The notes under the pieces were generated by a model. That model was given only the letters and a program-made list of their open reading frames with translations, was not told the origin of the DNA and did not search any database. A stretch of DNA of 62,776 nucleotides, taken from assembly GCA_007693535.1 (NCBI GenBank), contig REDK01000175.1, forward strand, positions 1 through 62,776. Reading direction: 5' to 3'. The stretch comes from Chromatiaceae bacterium. Its GTDB lineage: Bacteria; Pseudomonadota; Gammaproteobacteria; Chromatiales; Chromatiaceae. Positions 36,009 through 44,958 of the stretch are shown piece by piece (positions within the stretch are counted from its first letter, which is position 1; each line of letters starts with the position of its first letter). Both the position numbers and the translations under genes were made by a program.

Positions 36009-36297
36009 GTCGATAAGCCCTATCCAAAGCCCAAGTAAATCAGTATATTCAGGTTTTCTGACGCGTTAGCCGGCGAAAACCGTGAGGATTCCCCACCTGT
36101 CGACCGGCCGTCGGCTGACCGACCGCTGTCCTATCATGGGATTCGCCGGGGCCTGATTCCAGCCTCGTGCGCCTGGCAAGCGCCGTGGCGGCGCCGGCGC
36201 CGTCCGGTCCGGCGCCGGATTGGACAAAACCCGGACCAAGCCCAACCGATCCAGCCCTGCGCCTAATCCTGCGCCCAGCCCAAGAGCCAGACTCGCG

Positions 36298-37728
36298 ATG
36301 GAACACCTGCCGATCTTCCTCGACATCAAGAATCAGCCCTGTCTCGTCGTCGGCGGCGGCCCGATCGCCCTGCGCAAGCTGGACAACCTCTACCGAGCTG
36401 GCGCCCGCATCCATCTGGTGGCCCCAACCCTGGTGGACGAACTCGCTGCCCGCGCCGATGATCCGCGGATCCACTATGCGCCGCGCCGGTTCACCGATAG
36501 TGACCTCGACGGCATGCGCCTGGCCATTGCCGCCACCGATGACCGCGCCGTCAACCGCTCCATCGGCGCACTCGCCCGCGCCCGCGGCATCCCAGTCAAC
36601 GTCGCTGACCAGCCCGAGGATTGCAGCTTCATCATGCCCTCCATCATCGACCGCTCGCCGGTGGTAGTGGCGGTCTCCACCGGCAGCGCCTCGCCGGTAC
36701 TGGCGCGTATGATCCGGGCGCGGCTGGAATCGCTGGTCCCGGCCGGCTACGGGCGTCTGGCCGATCTATGCGCCCGCTATCGCGATCGCGTCAAGGGGCG
36801 CTTCGCCCAGCAGCGCGACCGCCGCCGTTTCTGGGACCGGGTGCTGCAGGGCGGCGTGGCCGAGCGGATCTTCTCCGGCCACCTGGACGAGGCCGATGCG
36901 GCGATGGAGCGGGAACTGGCCACCGAAGGCCAGCCCACCGCGCGAGGCGAGGTCTATCTGGTCGGGGCCGGTCCCGGCGACCCGGACCTGCTCACCTTCC
37001 GGGCGCTGCGCCTGATGCAGCAGGCCGACGTCGTCGTCTACGACCGCCTGGTCGCCAAGCCCATCATCGACATGGTGCGCCGCGATGCCCGCCACGTCTA
37101 CGTGGGCAAGGAGCGCAACCGCCACAGCATGCGCCAGGAGGAGATCAACGCACTGCTCGCCCGGCTGGCCCGGGAGGGCCATCGGGTGCTGCGGCTCAAG
37201 GGCGGCGATCCCTTTATCTTCGGGCGTGGCGGGGAAGAGATCGACACCCTGGCCGCCGAAGGTATCCCGTTCCAGGTAGTCCCCGGCATCACTGCCGCCA
37301 ACGGCTGCGCCTGCTATAGCGGCATCCCGCTGACCCATCGCGACTGCGCCCAGTCGGTCACCTTCGTCACCGGCCATCTTAAAGACGGCAGCGTCAATCT
37401 GAACTGGTCCCAACTCGCTCAGCCGCACCAGACCCTGGTGTTCTACATGGGCCTGGTCGGGCTGCCGGTGATCGTCGAGCAGTTGACCGCCCACGGGGTT
37501 TCGCCGCAGATGCCGGTGGCCCTGGTCCAGCAGGGCACCACCCACATGCAGAAGGTCTATGTCGGCACGCTGGGCAGCATTCAGGACGCGGTGGCTGCCG
37601 ACCCGCCGCAGCCGCCGACGCTGATCATCGTCGGCGAGGTGGTACGCCTGCGCGAGAAGCTGGACTGGTTCAGCACCGTGCCCGACCCAGAGCAGGGCGC
37701 CACCACGCCGATCCTGCCAGGGGACTGA
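36298..37728 (+). CDS. cysG: Siroheme synthase CysG (trifunctional)
   Basis: CysG methylates uroporphyrinogen III, oxidises precorrin-2 and inserts iron to give siroheme, the cofactor of sulfite and nitrite reductases, including Dsr. The 476-residue protein has the N-terminal Rossmann dehydrogenase/ferrochelatase part (CLVVGGGPIALRK) and, from residue about 215, the SAM-dependent methyltransferase (VYLVGAGPGDPDLLT, RLKGGDPFIFGRGGEE, VVPGITAANGCACYSGIPLTHRD). ATG 36298 is the natural start MEHLPIFLDI. It is divergent from the rhodanese gene; siroheme and sulfur relay genes together fit sulfur oxidation. Confidence 0.96.
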   Translation: MEHLPIFLDIKNQPCLVVGGGPIALRKLDNLYRAGARIHLVAPTLVDELAARADDPRIHYAPRRFTDSDLDGMRLAIAATDDRAVNRSIGALARARGIPVNVADQPEDCSFIMPSIIDRSPVVVAVSTGSASPVLARMIRARLESLVPAGYGRLADLCARYRDRVKGRFAQQRDRRRFWDRVLQGGVAERIFSGHLDEADAAMERELATEGQPTARGEVYLVGAGPGDPDLLTFRALRLMQQADVVVYDRLVAKPIIDMVRRDARHVYVGKERNRHSMRQEEINALLARLAREGHRVLRLKGGDPFIFGRGGEEIDTLAAEGIPFQVVPGITAANGCACYSGIPLTHRDCAQSVTFVTGHLKDGSVNLNWSQLAQPHQTLVFYMGLVGLPVIVEQLTAHGVSPQMPVALVQQGTTHMQKVYVGTLGSIQDAVAADPPQPPTLIIVGEVVRLREKLDWFSTVPDPEQGATTPILPGD

Positions 37729-37831
37729 CGAGCTAGTTAAAAAAACCGCTGACCGTGCGGCGGACCAGTCGGCTGTCAACGACACCGGCCACCGCGGGAC
37801 TGGCTCCCAACTGGCTCCCAAAGGGCGCGGC

Positions 37832-39148
37832 TCAGGCGATGAACATCCCCGCCACCGCCGCGGTGGTCAGGGTCGCCAGGGTGCCCGCCAGGATGGACTT
37901 GAACCCCAGGCCCACCACCTCGGCGCGTCGCGCTGGGGCCATTGTGCCCAGGCCACCGATTAGGATACCGAGGCTGCCCAGATTGGCGAAGCCACACAAG
38001 GCATAAGTCATGATCAGGCGGCTGCGATCGCTCAAGACCTCAGCCGGCAAACTGGCCAGTTCGAGATAGGCGAGCAACTCGTTGAGCACGGTCTTAATGC
38101 CCATCAGCGCACCCGCCGTCGGCGCCTCGGCCCAGGGGATGCCGATGAGCCAGACGACCGGCGCAAACAGCCAGCCGAGTAGCCGCTGCAGGGTCAAGGG
38201 GGCATCGGCCACCGGCGGCAGCCAGCCGAACAAGCCGTTGGCCAGGCTCACCAACGCGATCATCACGATCAGCATGGCCATGATGTTGAGCATCAGCGGG
38301 ATCGCATCGAGCGCTCCGCGGGTGACCGCATCCATGGCGCTGGCGGCCGGATGATCGATGCGCAAACGGTCGCTGGGGCCGATTGGCACGCCGCCGCGCT
38401 GCGCCCTAGTCGCCACCCCAGTCCCCACCCCGGCCCCCGCCGGGACCAGGATGCCGGCGATCACCAGGGCCGCCGGGGCGTTGATCAGCGAGGCCGTGAG
38501 GATGTGCCCCATGGCATTGGGGATCGCCGCACCCAGCAGCGCCGCGTAGAGCACCATGACGGTGCCGGCGATGGTCGCCATCCCAGTGGTCATCAGCGCG
38601 AACAATTCGCTGCGGGTCATCGCCTGCAGATAGGGCCGGATCAGCAGCGGTGCTTCCACCATACCGATGAAGACATTGGCCGCCGCTCCCAGCCCCAGCG
38701 CCCCGCCCACCCCGAGGGTCCGCCGTAGGACCCAGGCCATGCCCTGCACCAACAGCGGCAGGATGCGCCAATAAAACAGCAGCCCCGACAGGGCACCGAT
38801 CACCAGCACCAGCGGCAGGGCCTGGAAGAAGAGCACAAAGCCGTGTTCCGGATAGATCAGCTCGAAGGGCGCCGCGCCGCCGCCCAGATGCCCGAAGACA
38901 AAGCTGGTACCGGCCTTGGTGGCCTCTTGCAAGGCCAGCACCAGCCGGTTGATCGCCACGAATAGCCCCTGTGCCGCAGGCAGGGTCAGCAGCAGCAGGG
39001 CCAGCACCAACTGCAGGCCCAGTCCGCCCAGGATCAGACGCCAGGGCAGCGCCCGCCGCTGCTCGCTGAGCAGCCAGGCGATGGCCAGCAACACGCCGAT
39101 ACCCAGGGCACCGCGGAAGATTTGGAACAGGCTGAAGGACATGGGCAT
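37832..39148 (-). CDS. Concentrative nucleoside transporter (NupC family)
   Basis: A 438-residue inner membrane symporter for nucleosides. It has the family layout: hydrophobic N-terminus (IFRGALGIGVLLAIAWLLSEQRRALPW), then FVFGHLGGG, FIGMVEAPLLIRPYL, ATIAGTVMVLYAALLG, and the CNT motif GIKTVLNELLAY. The start could be Met1 or Met3; neither has a clear ribosome binding site. It is monocistronic. Confidence 0.93.
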   Translation of the reverse strand: MPMSFSLFQIFRGALGIGVLLAIAWLLSEQRRALPWRLILGGLGLQLVLALLLLTLPAAQGLFVAINRLVLALQEATKAGTSFVFGHLGGGAAPFELIYPEHGFVLFFQALPLVLVIGALSGLLFYWRILPLLVQGMAWVLRRTLGVGGALGLGAAANVFIGMVEAPLLIRPYLQAMTRSELFALMTTGMATIAGTVMVLYAALLGAAIPNAMGHILTASLINAPAALVIAGILVPAGAGVGTGVATRAQRGGVPIGPSDRLRIDHPAASAMDAVTRGALDAIPLMLNIMAMLIVMIALVSLANGLFGWLPPVADAPLTLQRLLGWLFAPVVWLIGIPWAEAPTAGALMGIKTVLNELLAYLELASLPAEVLSDRSRLIMTYALCGFANLGSLGILIGGLGTMAPARRAEVVGLGFKSILAGTLATLTTAAVAGMFIA

Positions 39149-39282
39149 AGGCGGGACGACAGCGGTAACAGCAACGGGTCCGGCGTGCTGGACCAGCCCC
39201 AGGACCAGCCGCAGAGGTCAGCCCTGGACCGGGGCCGGCAGTCTAGCATCGCCGAGCCGTTCGGCTCAGGACCGGCACCTGG

Positions 39283-39306
39283 CCGGCTCCGAAACCGGCT
39301 CCGAAA
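39283..39306. repeat. Two tandem 12-nt repeats upstream of the KaiC/PEP-synthase fusion
   Basis: CCGGCTCCGAAA occurs twice in a row, followed by a partial third copy (CCGGCCCTGAA). It lies in the 312-bp gap 39149-39460. Function is unknown. Confidence 0.5.
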
Positions 39307-39374
39307 CCGGCCCTGAACCAGCGCTGGAACGGCTCGTCAGCGGCGCAGCGATCGGCGACACTGGTACGGCAACA

Positions 39375-39408
39375 CTGGCGTCGCCATCGCCACGGATGGC
39401 GACGCCAG
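39375..39408. promoter_or_regulatory. Long perfect hairpin in the leader of the fusion gene
   Basis: A 14-bp perfect stem (CTGGCGTCGCCATC / GATGGCGACGCCAG) with loop GCCACG ends 52 nt before the ATG at 39461. No T-run follows. It may be a leader attenuator, an mRNA-stability element or the terminator of an unseen transcript. Confidence 0.65.
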
Positions 39409-39460
39409 GGTCTGACCAGGATGACCGCATCCCGAACTCGCCCACCGTCGAGGAGGCAGT

Positions 39461-42301
39461 ATGAACCAGCCGCAGGTCCCAACAGCGCCGGCCAACACCG
39501 ATCCGGAACGGGTCTCCACCGGGCTGGCCGGGTTGGACAGCGTCCTCGACGGCTTGCGTATCGGCGATAACGTGGTCTGGCGGGTCGATGACATCGCCGA
39601 TTATCGTGCGGTGGTGACCCCCTTCGTGACCCAGGCGCGGGCGCGGGCGCGGGCCATCATCTATTTGCGCTTCGGTCAGCATCCGCCCCTGGTCAGCCCC
39701 AGCCCCGGTGTCACCCTGGTCACCATCGATGCCTTGCGCGGCTTCGAGGCCTTCACCCGTCATGTCTATCAGTTGATCACAGACTACGGGCGCGGCGCCT
39801 TCTATGTCTTCGATTGTCTGTCCGACCTGCTTGCGGCCTGGGCCACCGACCTGATGGTGGGCAACCTGTTTCAGGTGGTCTGCCCCTACCTCTATCAGTT
39901 GGATACGGTGGCCTATTTCGCGCTGCTGCCAGGCAGCCATTCGCATGGCACCATGGCCCGCATCCGCGCCACCACCCAGGTGCTGATCGATATGCGCCGC
40001 GCCGGCAACGACCGCTATGTGCAGCCAGTGAAGGTCTGGAACCGGCAGTCGCCGACCATGTTCCTCCCCCATCGCCGCGACGGCGAGCGCTTCGTACCGG
40101 TAGTGGACAGCAGCGACGCCACCCGCCTGCATACCGATCTTGCCCGCCGCCGGGGTGAGACCGCCCAGCGCCAACTCGACTATTGGGATCGCCTGTTTCT
40201 GGATGCCAGCCTGCTGCTGCAGGCAAGGGCTACCGACTTCGCCGCATCGACAACAGTCCCCGACACGGGCCCAGTCGCCGGCCCGCAAGCCGATTCCGAT
40301 ACCAATGCGGCTACCGACCCCAGCCCCGATGCTGGTGCCGAGCATGCCCCGGCCGCCGCCAGCGACCTGCTGGAGCGACTCTACCAGGTGATGATCAGCC
40401 GCGATCCGCGCATCATCGCGTTGGCCCGGCACTACCTCGGGTTGCGGGACCTCATGGAGATCCGCGCGCGCATGATCGGCAGCGGCTATATTGGCGGCAA
40501 GGCGGTCGGCATGCTGCTCGCGCGGCAGATCCTCAAGCGAGAGGACCCGGCCGGCTGGGAGCGCCATCTGGAGCCCCATGATTCCTTTTTCGTCGGCTCC
40601 GATGTCTATTATTCCTGGCTAGTCCACAACGGCTGGTGGCCGCGCATCATGCGCCAGCGCACCGCCGCCGGCTATTACCAGGAGGCGGCGCTGCTGTATC
40701 AGGACATGCTGACCGGCGAATTGCCCGAGGAGGTACGCCTGGAGTTGGCCCGGATGCTGGACTATTTCGGGCAGTATCCGATCCTGGTGCGCTCCAGCAG
40801 CCTGCTAGAGGATGGCTTCGGTAATGCCTTTGCAGGCAAATACGAAAGCATCTTCCTGGTCAATCAGGGGGCACCGGAGGAACGCCTGGCACATCTTGAG
40901 CAGGCGATCTGTCGGGTGTTTGCCAGCACCATGAGCGAGGATGCCCTGACCTATCGTCAGCAGCGCGGACTAGCCGACCTCGAGGAGCCGATGGCGCTGC
41001 TGCTGCAGCGCGTCTGCGGGCGCTATCACGGGCGCTGGTACTTCCCTGATGCGGCCGGAGTCGGGGTCTCGCGCAACACCTTCGTCTGGGAGGAGAGCAT
41101 GGACCCGGCGGCCGGCATGGTGCGCCTGGTCATGGGGCTCGGCACCCGCGCGGTGGATCGTATCGAGGGCGATCATGCCTGCGTGATCGCCCTCGACCAG
41201 CCGCACAAGCGACCCTTCCGCGATCGCGAGGATGCCGCCCGCTTCGCGCAACACGACGTCGATGTGCTGGACATCGCCGAGAACCGGCTGCGCACCCTGC
41301 CGTTGCGGGAACTGGCCCGCGCCGAGACGGCCCTGCCAGCCGATCAGTCCCAGCACCTGCCGCTGCGGTGGTGCGGCGAACTCGACCGCGAGGCGAGTGC
41401 GCGCGCCCGCGGGCGCGGCGGCGCGCCGGTATGGCAGCTGAGCTTCGCGCCACTCCTGCGCGACACCCCCTTCGTCGCCTTGCTGCAGCGCATGCTCCAG
41501 ACCCTGGAGCGCGCCTACGACTATCCGGTGGACATCGAGTTCACCCTGCATTTGGGCGGCGACGGCACCCCCTCCTTCAGCCTCGTGCAATGCCGGCCGT
41601 TGCAGACCCTGGGTCTATCGGCACGCGTGGAGGTGCCGGCTGAGGTTCCCGAGCGGCGGCTCTTCTTCGCCACCAGCGGGCACTTCATGGGCGGCAACAT
41701 CGACCAGCCTATCGACCGCGTCATCGCCGTGGACGGTGCCCGCTACAGCCGCCTGAGCAATCCGCAGAAGTTCGCTGTGGCGCGGGTGGTCGGCCGGCTC
41801 AACCGCAGCATCGACGATCGCGCCGCGCAACCGACCTTGCTGCTTGGCCCCGGCCGCTGGGGCAGCAGCACACCGGAACTGGGAGTCCCGATCCGCTTTG
41901 CCGATATCAGCCGGGTAGTGGTGCTGGTGGAAGTGGCCCAGCTCGGCGGCAACGGTCAGGATGGGCATCCCGGCGGCGCCCTCTATGGCACCGGTCCCGG
42001 CAGCGCCGAAGGCATGGTGCCGGACCTGTCCTTCGGATCACACTTCTTTCAGGACCTGGTGGAATCCCAGATTGCCTATGTGGCCTTGTTCCCGCGCCAG
42101 TCCGGCAGCCGCTACCGAACGCAATGGCTGGCCGCGCTGCCAGCCAGCCAACGCCTGCCGCTGGCCCTGGAGGAACCGGTCGAGGAGGCAGTCGCCGCCG
42201 CAGTCCAGGTCTACGACGTGCGCCCGCAGGGCCTGCGCCTGCTGGCCGATGTGCTGAGTCAGCGCCTGGTCTGCTATGCGACGGCGCCTGCACCGGTCTG
42301 A
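39461..42301 (+). CDS. KaiC-like / PEP-synthase-like (PPDK N-terminal) fusion protein
   Basis: A 946-residue multidomain protein. Residues about 15-235 resemble the RecA/KaiC fold (STGLAGLDSVLDGLRIGDNVV), but the Walker A Gly-Lys-Thr is missing (WRVDDIADYR in its place), so it should not hydrolyse ATP. A Pro/Asp/Ala linker follows (about 240-305). From about 340 to 740 it resembles the ATP-grasp pyruvate/PEP-binding domain (GSGYIGGKAVGMLLARQIL, ILVRSSSLLEDGFGNAFAGKYES, QCRPLQT). No phospho-His swivelling domain or PEP-binding barrel is seen; the last 190 residues are unassigned. Reaction unknown. A good ribosome binding site (GAGGAGG) supports the ATG. Confidence 0.82.
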   Translation: MNQPQVPTAPANTDPERVSTGLAGLDSVLDGLRIGDNVVWRVDDIADYRAVVTPFVTQARARARAIIYLRFGQHPPLVSPSPGVTLVTIDALRGFEAFTRHVYQLITDYGRGAFYVFDCLSDLLAAWATDLMVGNLFQVVCPYLYQLDTVAYFALLPGSHSHGTMARIRATTQVLIDMRRAGNDRYVQPVKVWNRQSPTMFLPHRRDGERFVPVVDSSDATRLHTDLARRRGETAQRQLDYWDRLFLDASLLLQARATDFAASTTVPDTGPVAGPQADSDTNAATDPSPDAGAEHAPAAASDLLERLYQVMISRDPRIIALARHYLGLRDLMEIRARMIGSGYIGGKAVGMLLARQILKREDPAGWERHLEPHDSFFVGSDVYYSWLVHNGWWPRIMRQRTAAGYYQEAALLYQDMLTGELPEEVRLELARMLDYFGQYPILVRSSSLLEDGFGNAFAGKYESIFLVNQGAPEERLAHLEQAICRVFASTMSEDALTYRQQRGLADLEEPMALLLQRVCGRYHGRWYFPDAAGVGVSRNTFVWEESMDPAAGMVRLVMGLGTRAVDRIEGDHACVIALDQPHKRPFRDREDAARFAQHDVDVLDIAENRLRTLPLRELARAETALPADQSQHLPLRWCGELDREASARARGRGGAPVWQLSFAPLLRDTPFVALLQRMLQTLERAYDYPVDIEFTLHLGGDGTPSFSLVQCRPLQTLGLSARVEVPAEVPERRLFFATSGHFMGGNIDQPIDRVIAVDGARYSRLSNPQKFAVARVVGRLNRSIDDRAAQPTLLLGPGRWGSSTPELGVPIRFADISRVVVLVEVAQLGGNGQDGHPGGALYGTGPGSAEGMVPDLSFGSHFFQDLVESQIAYVALFPRQSGSRYRTQWLAALPASQRLPLALEEPVEEAVAAAVQVYDVRPQGLRLLADVLSQRLVCYATAPAPV

Positions 42302-42329
42302 GCACGGCGCGGCGCCCGGCCGCGCCCTT

Positions 42330-43463
42330 TTATGGACCCGCGCCGGCGCCGCTACCCAGCGCCGACGGCGATCCGGCCGGCCGTCCCACCGGGAGCGCCA
42401 GTGCCGCTGATCCCAGCAGCAGCGTGGTCCCGAGCACGAACAGATGCAGGTTCACGGCGCCGATCAGGGCAGCCTCGGGGCCAACGCCCAGCGGCACCAG
42501 CGCTGCCAACGTGGCCAGCTCGTAGGAGCCGGTGCCAGCGATCCCATGTACCGGCAGGATGCTGGAGAGTTCCGCCCCCATGACCCCGACCAGTTCGCGC
42601 CAGAAGTCCAGCGCCACGAAGTGATGCAGGATCACCGCGAAGGCGATGAACTTGAGGGTCCAGGTCAGCGCCGTCCACAGATAGAGCCGCGCGATGCGCG
42701 CCGGCCCGCGGGGGGCAGCGGCGAGGATGAACCCGGCCAACGCCCGCAGCCGGCCCAGGCCCCCGTGCGACACGCCAGCAGCCTCCGCTGAGCGCATCGG
42801 CAGCCGCTCCCGCAGCCAGTCGCTCGCCGGCACCAGCGCGACCCAGCCCAGGGCGACCCAGCCCAGGGCCAGCAACGGCCAGGACCAGGCCGGCTCCCGC
42901 AGCCACAGGATCAGCAGTGCGGTGAGGGCAAAGAAGTGAAGGTCCAGGAGCCGGATCCAGCCGAGCGAGGTCCCGGCGGCCAAAAACCCATGGCCGAAGT
43001 AGCGGCGCATCAGCCAGGGAAACAGCAGCTCGCCGATCCGCATCGGCAGCAGGTTGTTGGCGGTCGTATGTAAGACCGACAGGCGCAACACGGCGCGGAA
43101 ACGCCCCGCGGTCAATGCCCCGAAGTAGTCATGGACCCGCACCGCCCGCGCCAGATAGCTGGCCGCGGTCAGCCCAACAGCGGCGGCCAGCAGCCGCGGC
43201 GACAGGCTGGCCCACGGGGAAAGCAGCTCGCCCCAACCCACGCCGAGGGCCACTGCCAGGATCAGCCCCGCGAGGAGTGCAGCCCCCAGCAGCCAGTCGC
43301 GACCGCGCCCCAACCGGAGGCGGGCAGCGCCGCTGGCGGCCTCGGGCCCAGACGCTCGACCAGCACCCGGACCAGCCTCAGGCCAACCGGCCGGATCTCC
43401 AGCCAGCGCTCCAGTCGGGTCCCCGGGCGGACCACCCAGTGGCGGCGGCACCCTCTGCCTCAT
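42330..43463 (-). CDS. Lysylphosphatidylglycerol-synthase-type membrane (flippase-like) protein
   Basis: A 377-residue integral membrane protein of the UPF0104/LPG synthase transmembrane family. After a Pro/Gly/Ala-rich 45-residue N-terminus, eight or so membrane segments follow, with family motifs RAVRVHDYFGALTAG, TTANNLLPMRIGELLFPWLM and LPVHGIAGTGSYEL. There is no aminoacyl-transferase domain, so it likely only moves or scans lipids. Its ATG overlaps the stop of the acyltransferase gene (ATGA), so translation is coupled. Confidence 0.87.
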   Translation of the reverse strand: MRQRVPPPLGGPPGDPTGALAGDPAGWPEAGPGAGRASGPEAASGAARLRLGRGRDWLLGAALLAGLILAVALGVGWGELLSPWASLSPRLLAAAVGLTAASYLARAVRVHDYFGALTAGRFRAVLRLSVLHTTANNLLPMRIGELLFPWLMRRYFGHGFLAAGTSLGWIRLLDLHFFALTALLILWLREPAWSWPLLALGWVALGWVALVPASDWLRERLPMRSAEAAGVSHGGLGRLRALAGFILAAAPRGPARIARLYLWTALTWTLKFIAFAVILHHFVALDFWRELVGVMGAELSSILPVHGIAGTGSYELATLAALVPLGVGPEAALIGAVNLHLFVLGTTLLLGSAALALPVGRPAGSPSALGSGAGAGP

Positions 43464-44416
43464 CGCCGTCTCCGGCGCCGCCGTGGGGGATAGATCGGCG
43501 CGGCCCCGGGCGGGCGCGTCTTGAAGCGGCGGTGCACCCAGAAATACTGCGCCGGCATCGTCGCCAGGCGCGCCTCGATGACGGCGTTCATACGCGCGGT
43601 ATCGGCGGCTGGATCGCCGCTTGGGAAATCCGTCAGTGGCGGATCGAAGCAGAGTTCCAACCCGGCCCCGCCCGGCAGAAAACGAGCAAAGGTGGGAATC
43701 ACCACGGCCTCGGCAAGACGGGCGATGCGCCCGAGGGTCGGCACGGTGGCCGCCGGCGTGCCGCAGAAAGGGACGAAGATGCCACGGTGGCGCCCGGCAT
43801 CCTGGTCCGGCAAATAGAAGAAAGGCGTGCCCCGGCGTAACCCGCGCAGCAGCCCACGCAGATCGTCCTGGCGCTCGACCGGGATGCTGCCGAAGCGGGT
43901 CCGCCCCGCCTGCACCTGGGCATCGATGACCGGGTTGCGGATGCGCTGATACATGTACATGCCCGGGTGGACCAGCGCGGTGAACGCAGTCCCGCCCAGT
44001 TCCAGGCCAACGAAATGGGGCACCAGCACGATCACCGGCCGGCCGGCCTGGAGTAGCCCATCGATGACCTCCCGATTGCGGATGCGCACGATGCGCGCCA
44101 GGCGGCGAGGCGACGCGGCCCAAGAGAGACCCTGACAGACCGCCGCCTGCCCGAGCCAGCCAAAATGTTCCCGCAGCAGGGTCTCGCGCTCAGCGGCACT
44201 GTGCCCGGGCAGGCAGTGGGCCAGATTGGTACGCGCCACCTGCCGGCGCTCGGCGGCCAGCAGATAGCCGAGCCGGCCGAGGGCCTGACCCAGGGCCGCC
44301 TGCCAGCGGAATGGCAGTCGCGCCAGCAACCGCACCAGACCGACCAGGACCCAGGTCGGCCAATGGCGTGGTGCCGTTAGCCCCATGCGCACGACGGCCG
44401 GTAACGGCACCGGCAT
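43460..44416 (-). CDS. Lipid A biosynthesis acyltransferase-like protein (LpxL/HtrB family)
   Basis: The family adds secondary acyl chains to lipid A at the inner membrane. The 318-residue protein has the catalytic HX4E motif (PHFVGLELGG), FFYLPDQDAGRHRGIFVPFCG, and the C-terminal YFWVHRRFKTRP typical of LpxL/LpxM. A Arg-rich tail ends the protein. The ATG at 44416 lies 4 nt after the stop of a small secreted-protein gene. The operon also holds tamA and tamB, which supports an envelope role. Confidence 0.9.
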   Translation of the reverse strand: MPVPLPAVVRMGLTAPRHWPTWVLVGLVRLLARLPFRWQAALGQALGRLGYLLAAERRQVARTNLAHCLPGHSAAERETLLREHFGWLGQAAVCQGLSWAASPRRLARIVRIRNREVIDGLLQAGRPVIVLVPHFVGLELGGTAFTALVHPGMYMYQRIRNPVIDAQVQAGRTRFGSIPVERQDDLRGLLRGLRRGTPFFYLPDQDAGRHRGIFVPFCGTPAATVPTLGRIARLAEAVVIPTFARFLPGGAGLELCFDPPLTDFPSGDPAADTARMNAVIEARLATMPAQYFWVHRRFKTRPPGAAPIYPPRRRRRRR

Positions 44417-44420
44417 AGAC

Positions 44421-44858
44421 CTACTCGAAGTCGGCCCGCTGAATCCGTTGGACATAGGACAGTTGGGCCAGTCGTTGCAGGACCAGGCGGAATCCGGGTT
44501 GATGGGTGCTGCCAATCACCAGCAGCTGTTCGGCGCCGCAGCCGCTGCGCCCCGGCGACCGGGGATAGAAGTCGGCGCTGGGATCGATGGCCGCGACCTC
44601 GGCCCGCGCCGCGGCATCGCCTGGGATGCAAAATTCGTAATGCAGCGCGCGCTTGCCATCCGGCGGCCCAAGCAGACCGTTCTGATCCAGGGCCTGCAGG
44701 TCGAGGCCAACCAGCCGGGCCGGCCTCCCGGCCGCCGCCGCGCCCTCTCCACCCGCATCCGGGCCGATCTCGGGGCCAATCTCCGGCCCAGTAGCGGCCG
44801 CCAGCGTCACCACGGCGAACAATAATGCACAACAGCATGCGGGCAGCGTCGTTTTCAT
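44421..44858 (-). CDS. Small exported protein of unknown function
   Basis: A 145-residue protein with a signal peptide (MKTTLPACCCALLFAVVTLAAA), then a Gly/Pro/Ala stretch that includes a repeated GPEI, and a C-terminal domain with PDGKRALHYEFCIPG, CGAEQLLVIGSTHQPGF and VLQRLAQLSYVQRIQRADFE. I do not recognise the family. The last 95 residues look folded and carry two Cys that could pair in the periplasm. It lies 100 bp after tamB and 4 bp before the acyltransferase gene. Confidence 0.75.
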   Translation of the reverse strand: MKTTLPACCCALLFAVVTLAAATGPEIGPEIGPDAGGEGAAAAGRPARLVGLDLQALDQNGLLGPPDGKRALHYEFCIPGDAAARAEVAAIDPSADFYPRSPGRSGCGAEQLLVIGSTHQPGFRLVLQRLAQLSYVQRIQRADFE

Positions 44859-44958
44859 CTGAATGATAGCGTGTTGCAGAGCGGCCGCCTGCGACCGTCC
44901 GGGCGGGACGCCGGAGGACGGTTTGACATCGACAGGCACCGGCAGGGGGTCGCTGTCC

